Assembly: GCA_964464145.1 (NCBI GenBank)
Contig: CAYXFB010000029.1
Coordinates: forward strand, 1 to 30,642
Direction of reading: 5' to 3'
DNA length: 30,642 nucleotides
Origin: UBA5399 sp964464145
GTDB taxonomy: Bacteria; Bacillota; Clostridia; Christensenellales; Christensenellaceae
Below the pieces are notes generated by a model. The model had not been told where the DNA came from. It saw only the letters and a list, made by a program, of their open reading frames with translations, and did no database searches. Positions 15,001 to 22,371 of this stretch are shown piece by piece. Positions within the stretch are counted from its first letter, which is position 1. Every line of letters starts with the position of its first letter. The position numbers and the translations under genes are program-made.

Positions 15001-17046
15001 CCGTATTTTGAAATAGAGACGGATTCCTTCAAAATATATGCTCCGCAGCTAAACGCGGCTACGGGAGAGGTGAGCTCAAAAGGCACTGCACTTGCGACTT
15101 TTGCGGGAACGAAGCTGAATAGCGCGGGTTTTGAATTCACAATACCGTATGATTACAAAGACAAACCGCTGCTGGTGGAGTTTACGAGCTACATTGTGGA
15201 CAACGTGCGGGCTGCGGATTTGAAAAACAGCGCTCAGGTCAGCATGGGCGGAGGAAGTTCGCTTGATACGGGAGATGTTTCCGCTAATGGCGCAAAGGAT
15301 TTTAATTTTGACGCATACGCCACCGGAAGCAAGGCTCCAATGCTCGCCATACAAAAAAGTAGCACTACGGAAGCGGATAACGGTGGGGATTTTATAAACC
15401 TTGTGGGAGCGGAATTCTCACTTACAGAGATGGAGCCGCAGAACGGCAGCTACGTGGAAAAGTCGGGGAAAAAGGTCAAAACGACACTGGTGGGAGGAAA
15501 AGGCAATTTCTATTTTCTTGGAAAGGATCGCCTGTATAAGCTGGAGGAAACAAAGGCTCCTGCCGGATATTCGCGGGATACAAAGCCACGATACTTCTGG
15601 TTTAAGGAGAGCGTTGACGCTCCCGCCACCGTGAACGGTGTGGCGGTTACGGAATACACTGCGTCCAAGGGTACGTTGGCAATAAAAAATGAGCTGGTAA
15701 AGGAACCGGGGGCTACTCTGCCGGGAGCGCGGCTGCAGCTTTTGAAAACCTCGCAGGATGGTTTGCCCATGAAAGACGTGAAGTTTGAACTTAAGTACAC
15801 CGCGCCCGGTGGTAAGACCATAACAAAGACGGAAACGACGGCCGCGGACGGTACGCTCAGTATAGAGGGGTTGGACCCCGGTGTGGAATACACGCTAACG
15901 GAGACCACGCCGCAGGGCTGCGCGCCGCTGGGGCCGTGGAAGGTGATGGCAAACTATACGGAGGGCACGGGGTACGGCATAACAACCACGCCCGCGCTTA
16001 CACCCAACGGTAAGGGTTTCAAAATAGAGAACGAATATTCCACCTGCGATACCGTGCTTAATGGTGTGGAGGTTGTGGATGGAAATGACGTTCCGCTAGC
16101 CGGAGCCACCTTCACCATATACACAAAGGATGGCAAGAAGGTAGCGCATTTTGTGTGGGACGCGGGCACAAAGCAGTACCGCCCGGGCACAGGCGGGGAC
16201 GCCACGCTGGAGAAAAACGAGCATGGCTCTTACTACGTACAAAACGGCAAGCTATTCCCGGGAGAATATTATTACGTATGCGAAAAATCGCCTGCCGGTT
16301 ATCTTGAAAATAAAACGCAAAACAACTTTAAGCTGTGCAATGACCCAATACTAAGGTTTGAGTTTGAGAAGGATCCGAACTACGTGCCGCCGGTGGAACC
16401 TCCGGCCGAGCCAACGGATGAACCCACGGAGGAGCCTACTGAGAAACCGACCGAAGCGCCAACAGATGAGCCAACGGAATCGCCCAAGCCAAGTCCGTCG
16501 CCTTCGTCAACGCCCAGCGCAACGCCAAGTGCAACGCCCAGCGCAACGTCTACGCCGACCGCATCTCCGGAACAAAGGCCAGAGCAAAAGCCGGTTTTGC
16601 CGGATGGAAGCAAAATAACGCAAACGGATTCGAAGGATTACGGCGGTTACAGGGTGGATACTTACAAGGCGGTCACGCCCTCGGGTGAGGAGATCGACTA
16701 TTGCGTGGTTACGGTGCAAAGCGCGAACGGTGAGGATATAAGCGGGTTTACCCCGCCAAAAAAGCCGGGTTATACCTTCGCGGGATGGTATCTTGATCCT
16801 GAGCATAAAATACCGTACGATCCCAATGGAAAGCATTTCCAGCAAGGAAGCAGTGTGCTTTATGTAAAGTGGCAAAAAAATGGCGATATGCCTGCGGAGG
16901 ATCCTAAACAGGAGCAAACCGGCGGAAGCGACACTTCGGGAAGCAGCCCGCGCACGGGAGATGACGCGCAGCTGTGGTTGTTTGTGGCTATAATTGCCGC
17001 TTGCGGCGGATTGATGGCTTTTGCGGTAAGAAAAATCAAAAACTGA
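12043..17046 (+). CDS. Large sortase-anchored, isopeptide-domain surface adhesin
   Basis: A 1667-residue secreted wall protein. Residues 1-39 are a long signal peptide with a basic start (RRVNKRRKARAMR) and cleavage near GLA-S. An acidic linker follows to ~125. From ~125 to 1095 are five or more beta-sandwich modules, with recurring lysine-led starts and VxWxIxVN-type and IxDxL-type strands near residues 296, 441, 614, 771 and 932. These resemble collagen-binding or DUF11-type isopeptide domains. Three SpaA/Cna-B modules follow near 1100, 1230 and 1340, each with an E-x-x-P-x-GY or E-T-x-P-x-G end. A Pro/Thr/Glu/Ser spacer spans ~1449-1520. An InlB-type repeat with KKPGYTFAGWYLDP lies near 1575-1615. 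The C-terminus has SPRTGD at 1635, a hydrophobic helix and a basic RKIKN tail, a variant LPXTG signal. AAGGGAGGA precedes the ATG. No sortase gene is nearby. The ligand is unknown. Confidence 0.88.
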   Translation: MYARRVNKRRKARAMRLIALVAALIITVCFLIPQIGLASEEGAPDLVEERETTVSVDEILPIEPGEGALGETDITIEEAPAEQVEYEPEQKSPEPTATTDAELMGTSPDVAGESSNSEYFTLNKLTYLEMDQTTKVVKLKLAVALDGAKMNSYLEGKPGLEQGDKSDDDYYQYLDSQADDVLPPVTFSYAFNAVQLESTGPQSGVMKTAEGLEVGEFEWDSTSSANKLIFRGTFYKRVYTLDEVTFGHDLEVKAKNISNIGKGEAELLYSSDGVISFDFPAKSVDDDDPSTNYTVDKEAVNASGGATSDSFVEYKITVTAKYTGKLNGKKFVDELPAGLYYSKALVSTDGGAATDIMSAVTDNKKLEYTFAGATDIIKAEFMLTADMSVDEMKAFMTKAGGGFADYSKTFKNKATLYRSDVDGGAEVSKDEDSTTIKLPKFFDKTGQPSATDNRVYDWTISANTRGTASACYIVDSIDPAVHQYDISKGVTINGTNYPITDMGGGSPSYDGLTNALLESGSFPAVTGNAALYHPNANQDILIIPVKNGGTNFLGQQLSIKYSTKIQGTSQSVPSNISNKVKLLWSGFNYGPGTGEWAGFSFDFGIGKDYEPNGNVVTKSEAGYRNEPGGPFASWKFVVNAYSNSLDEVTITDTLKNIEQEFVLNDTRGTLELNNSGGSSLSVPYDQTGSSTNYYNFTTEADTTTFKLHIGQPMSATDRYTFTLDTLVKDTELLAKNTDKVIKNSAGYSATLDGVAKPVVSTIEATKERKNTLLEKSAGHRYDFSTQSVGWKMTVNTSKVPIDGATIKDELPLGTVMGDSVKVSRTGGSTATFTLAQLLAGATLDGVQIKLTSAPGTQGGYQKDSFTISFDKQIKDTYTFEYDSVFTEKYRREKFVDNAKIEIPNSCMYIAPSKVYNVGVVAAADSKHEIAQPPLAKTGQYFVVDDTNKGKYGEDRVGAAVVEWSILVNRHSVDMNGAKVSDSFATRPYFEIETDSFKIYAPQLNAATGEVSSKGTALATFAGTKLNSAGFEFTIPYDYKDKPLLVEFTSYIVDNVRAADLKNSAQVSMGGGSSLDTGDVSANGAKDFNFDAYATGSKAPMLAIQKSSTTEADNGGDFINLVGAEFSLTEMEPQNGSYVEKSGKKVKTTLVGGKGNFYFLGKDRLYKLEETKAPAGYSRDTKPRYFWFKESVDAPATVNGVAVTEYTASKGTLAIKNELVKEPGATLPGARLQLLKTSQDGLPMKDVKFELKYTAPGGKTITKTETTAADGTLSIEGLDPGVEYTLTETTPQGCAPLGPWKVMANYTEGTGYGITTTPALTPNGKGFKIENEYSTCDTVLNGVEVVDGNDVPLAGATFTIYTKDGKKVAHFVWDAGTKQYRPGTGGDATLEKNEHGSYYVQNGKLFPGEYYYVCEKSPAGYLENKTQNNFKLCNDPILRFEFEKDPNYVPPVEPPAEPTDEPTEEPTEKPTEAPTDEPTESPKPSPSPSSTPSATPSATPSATSTPTASPEQRPEQKPVLPDGSKITQTDSKDYGGYRVDTYKAVTPSGEEIDYCVVTVQSANGEDISGFTPPKKPGYTFAGWYLDPEHKIPYDPNGKHFQQGSSVLYVKWQKNGDMPAEDPKQEQTGGSDTSGSSPRTGDDAQLWLFVAIIAACGGLMAFAVRKIKN

Positions 17047-17051
17047 TGTAA

Positions 17052-17110
17052 AATTTGCGCCAATCACGCAGTAAAAGCACAATGCTTTTTCCTGCGTGAT
17101 TGCGCAAATT
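17052..17110 (+). other. Long 3' hairpin after the adhesin gene
   Basis: AATTTGCGC-c-AATCACGCAG (17052-17071) pairs with CTGCGTGATT-GCGCAAATT (17092-17110): 19 bp with one bulged C. An inner AAAAGCA/TGCTTTT stem closes a 3-nt loop. It starts 6 bp after the stop codon. No T-run follows on either strand, so it is not a standard intrinsic terminator. It may protect the long adhesin mRNA or act with Rho. Confidence 0.7.
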
Positions 17111-17221
17111 AGGTAAAAAATAAAAAAGCGATTAAGTTTACACACCATCCTTAAAGTTTATTAAACAAGCGAAAGCGATAAAATGCTGAGCAAATAAATA
17201 AACGAGAGGATTTTTTTTACT

Positions 17222-17629
17222 ATGAAAAAACTATTTTCGGAAAAAATGACCAATACGGGCGGCCGCGGCGGCAATGTTTCCTCGCCGGACGGCAAGCTGA
17301 AAATGAAGGTGGCCATGCCGGGCACGGCGGGCGCGGAGGACGCCACCAACCCGGAGCAGCTCTTCGCGGCGGGCTACAGCGCCTGCTTTAACAGCGCGCT
17401 TGAGCTGGTAATGAAGCGGGAAAAAATAAACACGCCCGCGGTTATTTCGGTAATCGTTTCGCTCTATGAAAAAGCGGAGTTCGATTTTGTTATAGGCGTG
17501 GAGATAGAGGGGCACATAGACGGTCTGCCGCTTGAGAAAACGGAGGAGCTGCTGGAGAAGGCGCACCAGGTTTGCCCATATTCCAAGGCCACGCGCGGAA
17601 ATATAGAAGTTGCGCTGAGCGCCGTGTGA
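17222..17629 (+). CDS. ohr: Organic hydroperoxide resistance protein (Ohr/OsmC family)
   Basis: A 135-residue thiol peroxidase that reduces organic and lipid hydroperoxides. The active-site arginine is R15 (TGGRGGNV) with E45. The peroxidatic cysteine is C55 in GYSACFNSAL, and the resolving cysteine lies near residue 117 in HQVCPYSKATRG. The length is normal for Ohr. AGAGGA (17205-17210) precedes the ATG. A weak promoter, TTTATT-16 nt-TAAAAT, lies at 17157-17184. The gene is single, with no OhrR regulator gene next to it. Confidence 0.92.
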   Translation: MKKLFSEKMTNTGGRGGNVSSPDGKLKMKVAMPGTAGAEDATNPEQLFAAGYSACFNSALELVMKREKINTPAVISVIVSLYEKAEFDFVIGVEIEGHIDGLPLEKTEELLEKAHQVCPYSKATRGNIEVALSAV

Positions 17630-17640
17630 TACGCAAATCA

Positions 17641-17672
17641 AAAATTCCCGCACAAGCTGCGGGAATTTTTTT
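17641..17672. terminator. Bidirectional terminator between ohr and the EamA exporter gene
   Basis: AAAATTCCCGCA (17641-17652) and TGCGGGAATTTT (17658-17669) form a 12-bp stem with a 5-nt loop. T-runs lie on both strands, and it sits between convergent genes. Confidence 0.9.
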
Positions 17673-17685
17673 GTGCGTTTTTGCT

Positions 17686-18600
17686 CTAGTCCGATTCGGC
17701 GGGCAACGCGCGGTTCTTGCTTTCGGAGAGAAAAAGCCCGGCCAGCGTGAGCACTATGCCCGCGCCCGTCATGGCGTTTATGGGTTCGTTCAGTATCAAG
17801 AACGAGGAGATAACGGTTATCACAGGTATAATGTATATGTACACGCTGGTTTTCACCGAGCCCAGCCATTTCACGGCAAAATTCCACGAAACGAAGCAGG
17901 CGGCAGAAGCGCCCAGCCCCAAATACAGCAGATTCAGCAGGTTTTGCGTATCTATGAGCCGCGCAGGGTCTATGCTGAAATCCATGAGGAAAAGCGCGGG
18001 CAGCATAAATATTATGCCGTAAAAAAATGTGCGGCGGGTTATGGGTATGGCTCCGTGGCCGAAGCTGTTTATTTTCTTGGTCAAAAGCGCGTATACTGCC
18101 CACACCACGGCGGCCGCAAGCGCTAGCCAGTCTCCCACCGGGCTGGAGGTGAAGCCCATGGCCTCGGTTGCGCCGCTGTTGAAGCTTATGAGCGCGACGC
18201 CGGCCATAGCTATGCCAAAGCCTATGTAAAAGCGCGCGCCCTGCTTTTCGGATTTCAAAAAAACGGTGCTCAATATGGCGGTGAAAAAGGGCGCGGTGGA
18301 GCATATCACGCCCACATTGGAGGCCAGCGTGTAGGTGAGCGCTATATTTTCCAGCAGGTAGTACAGCGTTATGCCGCACAGACCGGCCGCGGCTATCATG
18401 AGCTCCCGCTTTTTGCCCAGGAAGGGAAGCTTTTTGGGGAAGATCAGCCAAAGCGAAGCATAGCCGATTATGAAGCGTATCACCAGTATTTCTATAGGAG
18501 AAAAATCCACAAGCAGCAGCTTTGTGGAAACGAATGTGGTGCCCCATATGAGTATAGTTAAAAGAGCGGTAAGGTGCGCCTTGAGCTGCATGCTTTTCAT
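17686..18600 (-). CDS. EamA-family (DMT superfamily) transporter
   Basis: A 304-residue integral membrane protein with ten predicted helices arranged as two EamA halves. The first half starts ILIWGTTFVSTKLL near residue 17, and the second starts WLALAAAVVWAVYALLTKK near 160. The conserved ENIALTYT-type helix 3 and the LNEPINAMTGAG motif in helix 9 fit the family. Members export amino acids, metabolites or drugs; the substrate is not predictable. The ATG at 18600 has only a weak GGGGTG ribosome site, and a second ATG lies 9 nt later. The 177-bp gap upstream to the glycosyltransferase stop contains AT-rich DNA with no certain promoter. Confidence 0.88.
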   Translation of the reverse strand: MKSMQLKAHLTALLTILIWGTTFVSTKLLLVDFSPIEILVIRFIIGYASLWLIFPKKLPFLGKKRELMIAAAGLCGITLYYLLENIALTYTLASNVGVICSTAPFFTAILSTVFLKSEKQGARFYIGFGIAMAGVALISFNSGATEAMGFTSSPVGDWLALAAAVVWAVYALLTKKINSFGHGAIPITRRTFFYGIIFMLPALFLMDFSIDPARLIDTQNLLNLLYLGLGASAACFVSWNFAVKWLGSVKTSVYIYIIPVITVISSFLILNEPINAMTGAGIVLTLAGLFLSESKNRALPAESD

Positions 18601-18777
18601 TGTGCCGCACCCCGCGAAAGCTCTATATAAAAGGCGATAGCGCCGCTGAAATATTTTTCGTACGATCTTTTTTGCATTTCACACACTCCCGCAAGCTATG
18701 ATAACATAAAATGCGCGGGCATGGGAAAGAAAATGTAAAAAATGAACAAAAAAAACTGTGCTGAACGAAATGCCGAT

Positions 18778-20856
18778 TTATCCGGCGGAGTTTGAAACGC
18801 TCACGCCGTCCGCTGCTTGCAGCCATACGCCCTGATTGGCGAAAACGCGTATCTCCATATCGTAGACGTCCTCTGTGAGTGTGAAGGGCATGGTGAGGTG
18901 ATATTTTCCCTCAGTAAATGAATCCGCGAAAAGCTGTACGCCGCCGTAGGTCTTTGTGCCGCTTTTGCCCGCTATGTCCACAATGCCCACCTGCTTTGCG
19001 CCCTCCGGCGCTGCCTTGAGCACAAAATCCATATCCAGCACATATTCGCCCGCCGGGAGGTGGAGGTATGGCCCAAACATAAAGTAGCCCTCTATGCCCT
19101 TGGAGGAGCGCACGTTCCTGTATTGCTGCGCGTAATAATTGTCGTTCACTCCAAAGAAATACTGCAGAGGTATCCGCATTACGCCGGTTTGCTCGTATTC
19201 GTACAGAAAATCATTGAGCAGTACGGAGGCTATCTTGTAGCCGTCCTGCCATATGGCGTATATCTCTGTGTAGCCGGGTGCGTTGGGCGTGTTGCCCGGT
19301 GTGTCGCGGTATAGCTCTATATAGTATTCGGCGGGTAGCTCGCCCCCGCGTAGCGTTATTCGCTCCGCCTGCTCTGCGGGTATGCCCATGCGCGGCGTGT
19401 TCAGCGAATAGTTGGACTTCACGGTAACCTTGCCCTCCGGCTTGCGCTCCAGTATATATTCCAGCGCCTGCTTGGCCGACATGCGGTAATAATCCCTGTC
19501 AAACCCGTCGCCCACGGGCGCGCCTATAGCGTTGAACAGGCTGTATTGGAAGGGGTGGTTCACCGCCACGCGCACCGCCCCCGCTACCAGCGCGGCGATA
19601 GTTATTATGGGTATCACCCATTTCAGCGCGCGCGCCTTGCCGCCGGAAAGCCGCTTGTGCAGCCGCTGCAAACCGTAGGCCGCGATCACGCACAGCGGCA
19701 CCATAAGCATATACATGTGCCGCCAGCCAAGGTATATTTTTATGCTGCCCATTATTTGCACAAGGAAGGGAAGCAGGAAGAACAGCAAAAACATCCAAAG
19801 ATAGCGGTCGCGTATGAAGGCGGCCAAGCGTCCGCTTTTGAAAAGCGGCTTAACTATGAACACAGCGCCCGCGAAAAACATGACGAGGTTGAAAAGAGGC
19901 ACCGTTATGCCCATCCACACGGGCAGGTAATACCAGGGTATGGCGTCGTAGGAGATGGATTGGCCCATAAACATCATTGTGCGCGTCCACACCTCGTAAT
20001 CCAGCGAACGGCCCACCACCAGCTTTAGGTAGCCTGCCGGGTCCGCCCAGGAGGCGGGCGCTATGAGCAGCATAAAGCCCAGCGTCAATAGGGGCAGCAG
20101 TATGTAGGGCAGCAGCGTGAAAATAAAATGATTGTGGCGCGCCGGAGTTATGAGCGCGCGCAGTTCCGCGTTTTTGGAACGACGGCCTATTATATCCTCC
20201 GCCAGCATGCAAACGAGGGCGGCGGGCACGGTCATGATGCCCAATATGCGTATGTTTGTTGCCAGCGCGGTAAAGAGCGCGAAGAGCAGGAGGTAGCCCG
20301 CCTTGCGCGTGCGCAGCGCCTTCAGCATAAAGAGGCAGGATATTATGAACATGGGAATGAACAGCATATCCTTCACGTTGTAATATGACGAGGCAAAGAA
20401 GTGAGGGAACAGATAAAACATGGCCGTTCCCGCCAGCGCTATAAGGTCGTTTTTCGTGAGATCCTTTATTATGAAAAACAGCGCCACCAGACCGCAAAAG
20501 TATATGAGAAAGTTAAAAAGATGGCGCATCTGATATATCTCGAAATCCGTCATCTCGAAGTTGTTCATATCCTCCACAAACACCATGGGGAGCTGCAGCG
20601 CCACGCCGTACTGGCGCGCGTTGTAGTTTTCCAGCTTGTCGTAACCGCGCTCGCGCACGTAGGGCAGGTCGCGGCCGGTAAACTTTTCGGTTATATATTC
20701 GTAGTTCACGAGGCTGTGCCGCCGCTGCATGGGCTCGTCCACTGAAACGCCGTAGTCCTTATATATGTTCAGTCCGGTAATGAGCACCACGGCAAAGAAA
20801 ACCAGCACTATAAGGCGCGAGGCCCATCTCTTTTTTTTATCGGATAATGTTAGCAT
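18778..20856 (-). CDS. GT-C fold membrane glycosyltransferase (PMT/ArnT-like)
   Basis: A 692-residue polytopic membrane protein. The first extracytoplasmic loop has the acidic D40-E41 pair in YGVSVDEPMQRR, the metal and donor site of GT-C enzymes that use polyprenyl-phosphate sugars. About 11-12 helices reach to residue ~440. They are followed by a ~240-residue soluble C-terminal part with aromatic-rich segments (EYYIELYRDTPGN, QQYRNVRSSKGIEGYF) and a beta-sandwich-like end (PAGEYVLDMDFVL). It probably transfers a lipid-linked sugar to a wall polymer, lipid or protein outside the cell; donor and acceptor are unknown. The frame is open to a TTG at 20913, but the ATG at 20856 follows GGGGGAGAT and gives a normal cytoplasmic start (MLTLSDKKKRW). 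Confidence 0.85.
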   Translation of the reverse strand: MLTLSDKKKRWASRLIVLVFFAVVLITGLNIYKDYGVSVDEPMQRRHSLVNYEYITEKFTGRDLPYVRERGYDKLENYNARQYGVALQLPMVFVEDMNNFEMTDFEIYQMRHLFNFLIYFCGLVALFFIIKDLTKNDLIALAGTAMFYLFPHFFASSYYNVKDMLFIPMFIISCLFMLKALRTRKAGYLLLFALFTALATNIRILGIMTVPAALVCMLAEDIIGRRSKNAELRALITPARHNHFIFTLLPYILLPLLTLGFMLLIAPASWADPAGYLKLVVGRSLDYEVWTRTMMFMGQSISYDAIPWYYLPVWMGITVPLFNLVMFFAGAVFIVKPLFKSGRLAAFIRDRYLWMFLLFFLLPFLVQIMGSIKIYLGWRHMYMLMVPLCVIAAYGLQRLHKRLSGGKARALKWVIPIITIAALVAGAVRVAVNHPFQYSLFNAIGAPVGDGFDRDYYRMSAKQALEYILERKPEGKVTVKSNYSLNTPRMGIPAEQAERITLRGGELPAEYYIELYRDTPGNTPNAPGYTEIYAIWQDGYKIASVLLNDFLYEYEQTGVMRIPLQYFFGVNDNYYAQQYRNVRSSKGIEGYFMFGPYLHLPAGEYVLDMDFVLKAAPEGAKQVGIVDIAGKSGTKTYGGVQLFADSFTEGKYHLTMPFTLTEDVYDMEIRVFANQGVWLQAADGVSVSNSAG

Positions 20857-20915
20857 GTGCGGAAATATCTCCCCCGTGTAACCCGGCCGCGTCGTTTCGT
20901 GAAAAAATTTCAATA

Positions 20916-20934
20916 TGCAAAAAACTTTTTTGCA
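20916..20934. promoter_or_regulatory. Perfect inverted repeat in the glycosyltransferase leader
   Basis: TGCAAAAAA-C-TTTTTTGCA has 9-bp arms around one base. It lies about 25-45 nt downstream of the predicted glycosyltransferase transcription start and upstream of its start codon, suiting a repressor operator or AT-rich hairpin. Confidence 0.5.
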
Positions 20935-20965
20935 ACATTGTGCGCTATGCCCTTCGGTAGCCTAA

Positions 20966-20995
20966 AGTATAGCATACGCCGCGCGGGCCAGTCAA
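20966..20995 (-). promoter_or_regulatory. Sigma-70 promoter of the GT-C glycosyltransferase gene
   Basis: On the minus strand: TTGACT (20995-20990), an 18-nt spacer ending in TGC, and TATACT (20971-20966). The extended -10 adds support. The leader would be about 100 nt. Confidence 0.7.
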
Positions 20996-21046
20996 ACCCA
21001 TGGCACCGCGCTAAAGCGCTTGGGCAGTGGGTTTGCGCGTTTTTTT
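20993..21046 (+). terminator. Terminator-like hairpin upstream of prs
   Basis: CAAACCCA (20993-21000) pairs with TGGGTTTG (21028-21035), with an inner GCGCT-AA-AGCGC stem and imperfect pairing between. GCGCG and seven T residues (21040-21046) follow. No rightward gene ends here, so it may stop antisense transcription or belong to an unseen small RNA. It overlaps the -35 box of the divergent glycosyltransferase promoter. Confidence 0.55.
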
Positions 21047-21095
21047 CAATTCGCGTTCAAAACTTGCGGCGCGGGGGATGCCGCGGCATATCGGC

Positions 21096-21124
21096 TTGAA
21101 CTTTATATGGCTTGGTGCTATAAT
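21096..21124 (+). promoter_or_regulatory. Strong promoter of the PRPP synthetase gene
   Basis: TTGAAC (21096-21101), a 17-nt spacer ending in TGC, and TATAAT (21119-21124): an extended -10 with optimal spacing, 44 bp before the start codon. Confidence 0.8.
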
Positions 21125-21167
21125 TGGTTCTATAAATAATTCTGTTTTCAAAGGATGGTATAGTGCA

Positions 21168-22187
21168 ATGCTTACGCATAGTCCAGACATTAAAATATTC
21201 GCGGGTTCGTCTGGCGCGGCTTTCGCAAAAAAAATGTGCAAATATCTCGGCGCAGAGCTGGGATCTTCCGAAGTGATACATTTTTCGGACGGAAATGTAT
21301 TCATACGTATAAAGGAAACTGTGCGAAATAAGGACGTATATGTAGTGCTCCCCATTGGGCTTGACCCGAATAACGAATTGGTGGAGCTTTTGTTTTGGAT
21401 GGACTCATTCAAGCGCGCGAGCGCCAACTCCATCACGGCCATAGTGCCCTACTTCGGCTATGCCAAGGGCGATAAAAAGGACGAGCCGCGCGTTTCCATA
21501 CGCGCCAGGGTGTGTGCTGACTGCCTTGAGGTGGCCGGCGCAGACAGAATAATAACAATGGATCTGCACAGCCCGCAGGTGCAGGGTTTCTTCAAGATAC
21601 CCGTGGATCATCTGCTTTCTCTGCCCATACTTTGCGAGTTCATAAAGACTATGGATATAATGCAGGACCTCGTGGTGGTGTCGCCCGACGCGGGCTTCGC
21701 CAAAACGGCGCGCAAATTTGCGGACTATCTTGGCGCTCCCGTGGCGATCGGCGATAAAACGCGCAGTGGTCACGATGAAAACGCGCAGATACTGGAGCTC
21801 ATAGGCAATGTGGAAGGCAAAAACTGCCTCATAGTGGACGATTTCACAATAAGTGGCGGTACGCTCATAGACGTGGCGAAAATGCTGAAGGCGCGCGGCG
21901 CAAAGCGCATAGTGGCCTGCCTTGCGCACGTTATGCTGCGTGAAAAGGGCGTGAAGGCCATGATGGACAGCCCCATCGAATATTTGATATCCACCGACAG
22001 TGTGGAAAACCACTTCATTGCGGGCTACGATAAATTTTTGACGGTGTCCGTGGCTCCGCTCTTTGCGGAGGCTGTATACCGCGTGCACGAAAAGGAATCT
22101 GTGAGCACGCTGTTTACCTCCGTGCCCAAAAAGCTGAAGGACGATCTGCCGGACGCCGCCGAATATTGCGGCCACGGCAACGCCTGA
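21168..22187 (+). CDS. prs: Ribose-phosphate pyrophosphokinase (PRPP synthetase)
   Basis: A 339-residue enzyme that transfers pyrophosphate from ATP to ribose-5-phosphate, giving PRPP for purine, pyrimidine, histidine, tryptophan and NAD synthesis. Visible motifs are HFSDGNVFIRIKETVRNKD in the N-terminal half, IVPYFGYAKGDKKDEPR (ATP flexible loop), MDLHSPQVQGFF, VVSPDAGFAKTARKFADYLG and the PRPP loop CLIVDDFTISGGTLI. In that loop, F-T-I-S replaces the more common I-x-D-T. The protein is about 20 residues longer than usual, at the C-terminus. The open frame extends upstream to 21027, but the promoter at 21096-21124 and AAGGATGG at 21151-21158 fix the ATG at 21168. A terminator follows, so it seems to be a single-gene unit. 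Confidence 0.92.
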   Translation: MLTHSPDIKIFAGSSGAAFAKKMCKYLGAELGSSEVIHFSDGNVFIRIKETVRNKDVYVVLPIGLDPNNELVELLFWMDSFKRASANSITAIVPYFGYAKGDKKDEPRVSIRARVCADCLEVAGADRIITMDLHSPQVQGFFKIPVDHLLSLPILCEFIKTMDIMQDLVVVSPDAGFAKTARKFADYLGAPVAIGDKTRSGHDENAQILELIGNVEGKNCLIVDDFTISGGTLIDVAKMLKARGAKRIVACLAHVMLREKGVKAMMDSPIEYLISTDSVENHFIAGYDKFLTVSVAPLFAEAVYRVHEKESVSTLFTSVPKKLKDDLPDAAEYCGHGNA

Positions 22188-22213
22188 AAGACAAAATATA
22201 ATTGAGATTTTTG

Positions 22214-22283
22214 AAATGCAGAATTCCGAATAAAGGTTTCCGTGCTCATGCGGCGGTTCGTTTATTGAGGCTTCTGCATTTTT
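22214..22283 (+). terminator. Large terminator hairpin after prs
   Basis: AAATGCAGAA (22214-22223) pairs with TTCTGCATTT (22272-22281). CC/GG and AATAAA/TTTATT extend the stem inward, and a T-run occupies 22279-22283. The apical part carries a further GC-rich region. Confidence 0.75.
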
Positions 22284-22371
22284 GATTGTGTGGAACAGGC
22301 GCGAGCGTTTTCGCGTCAAACAGATGTTTATAAAATAAAATAGAGTATCATATTTTTTATTTGGAGAGAGA

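Noticed and set aside
16420..16560. Short direct repeats that might suggest a CRISPR or minisatellite
   Set aside because: They are in-frame codons for the Pro/Thr and SATP spacer of the adhesin.
17231..18610. 459-residue frame on the minus strand spanning ohr and the EamA gene
   Set aside because: It crosses the bidirectional terminator and two genes with clear families; the product is His/Arg-rich shadow sequence.
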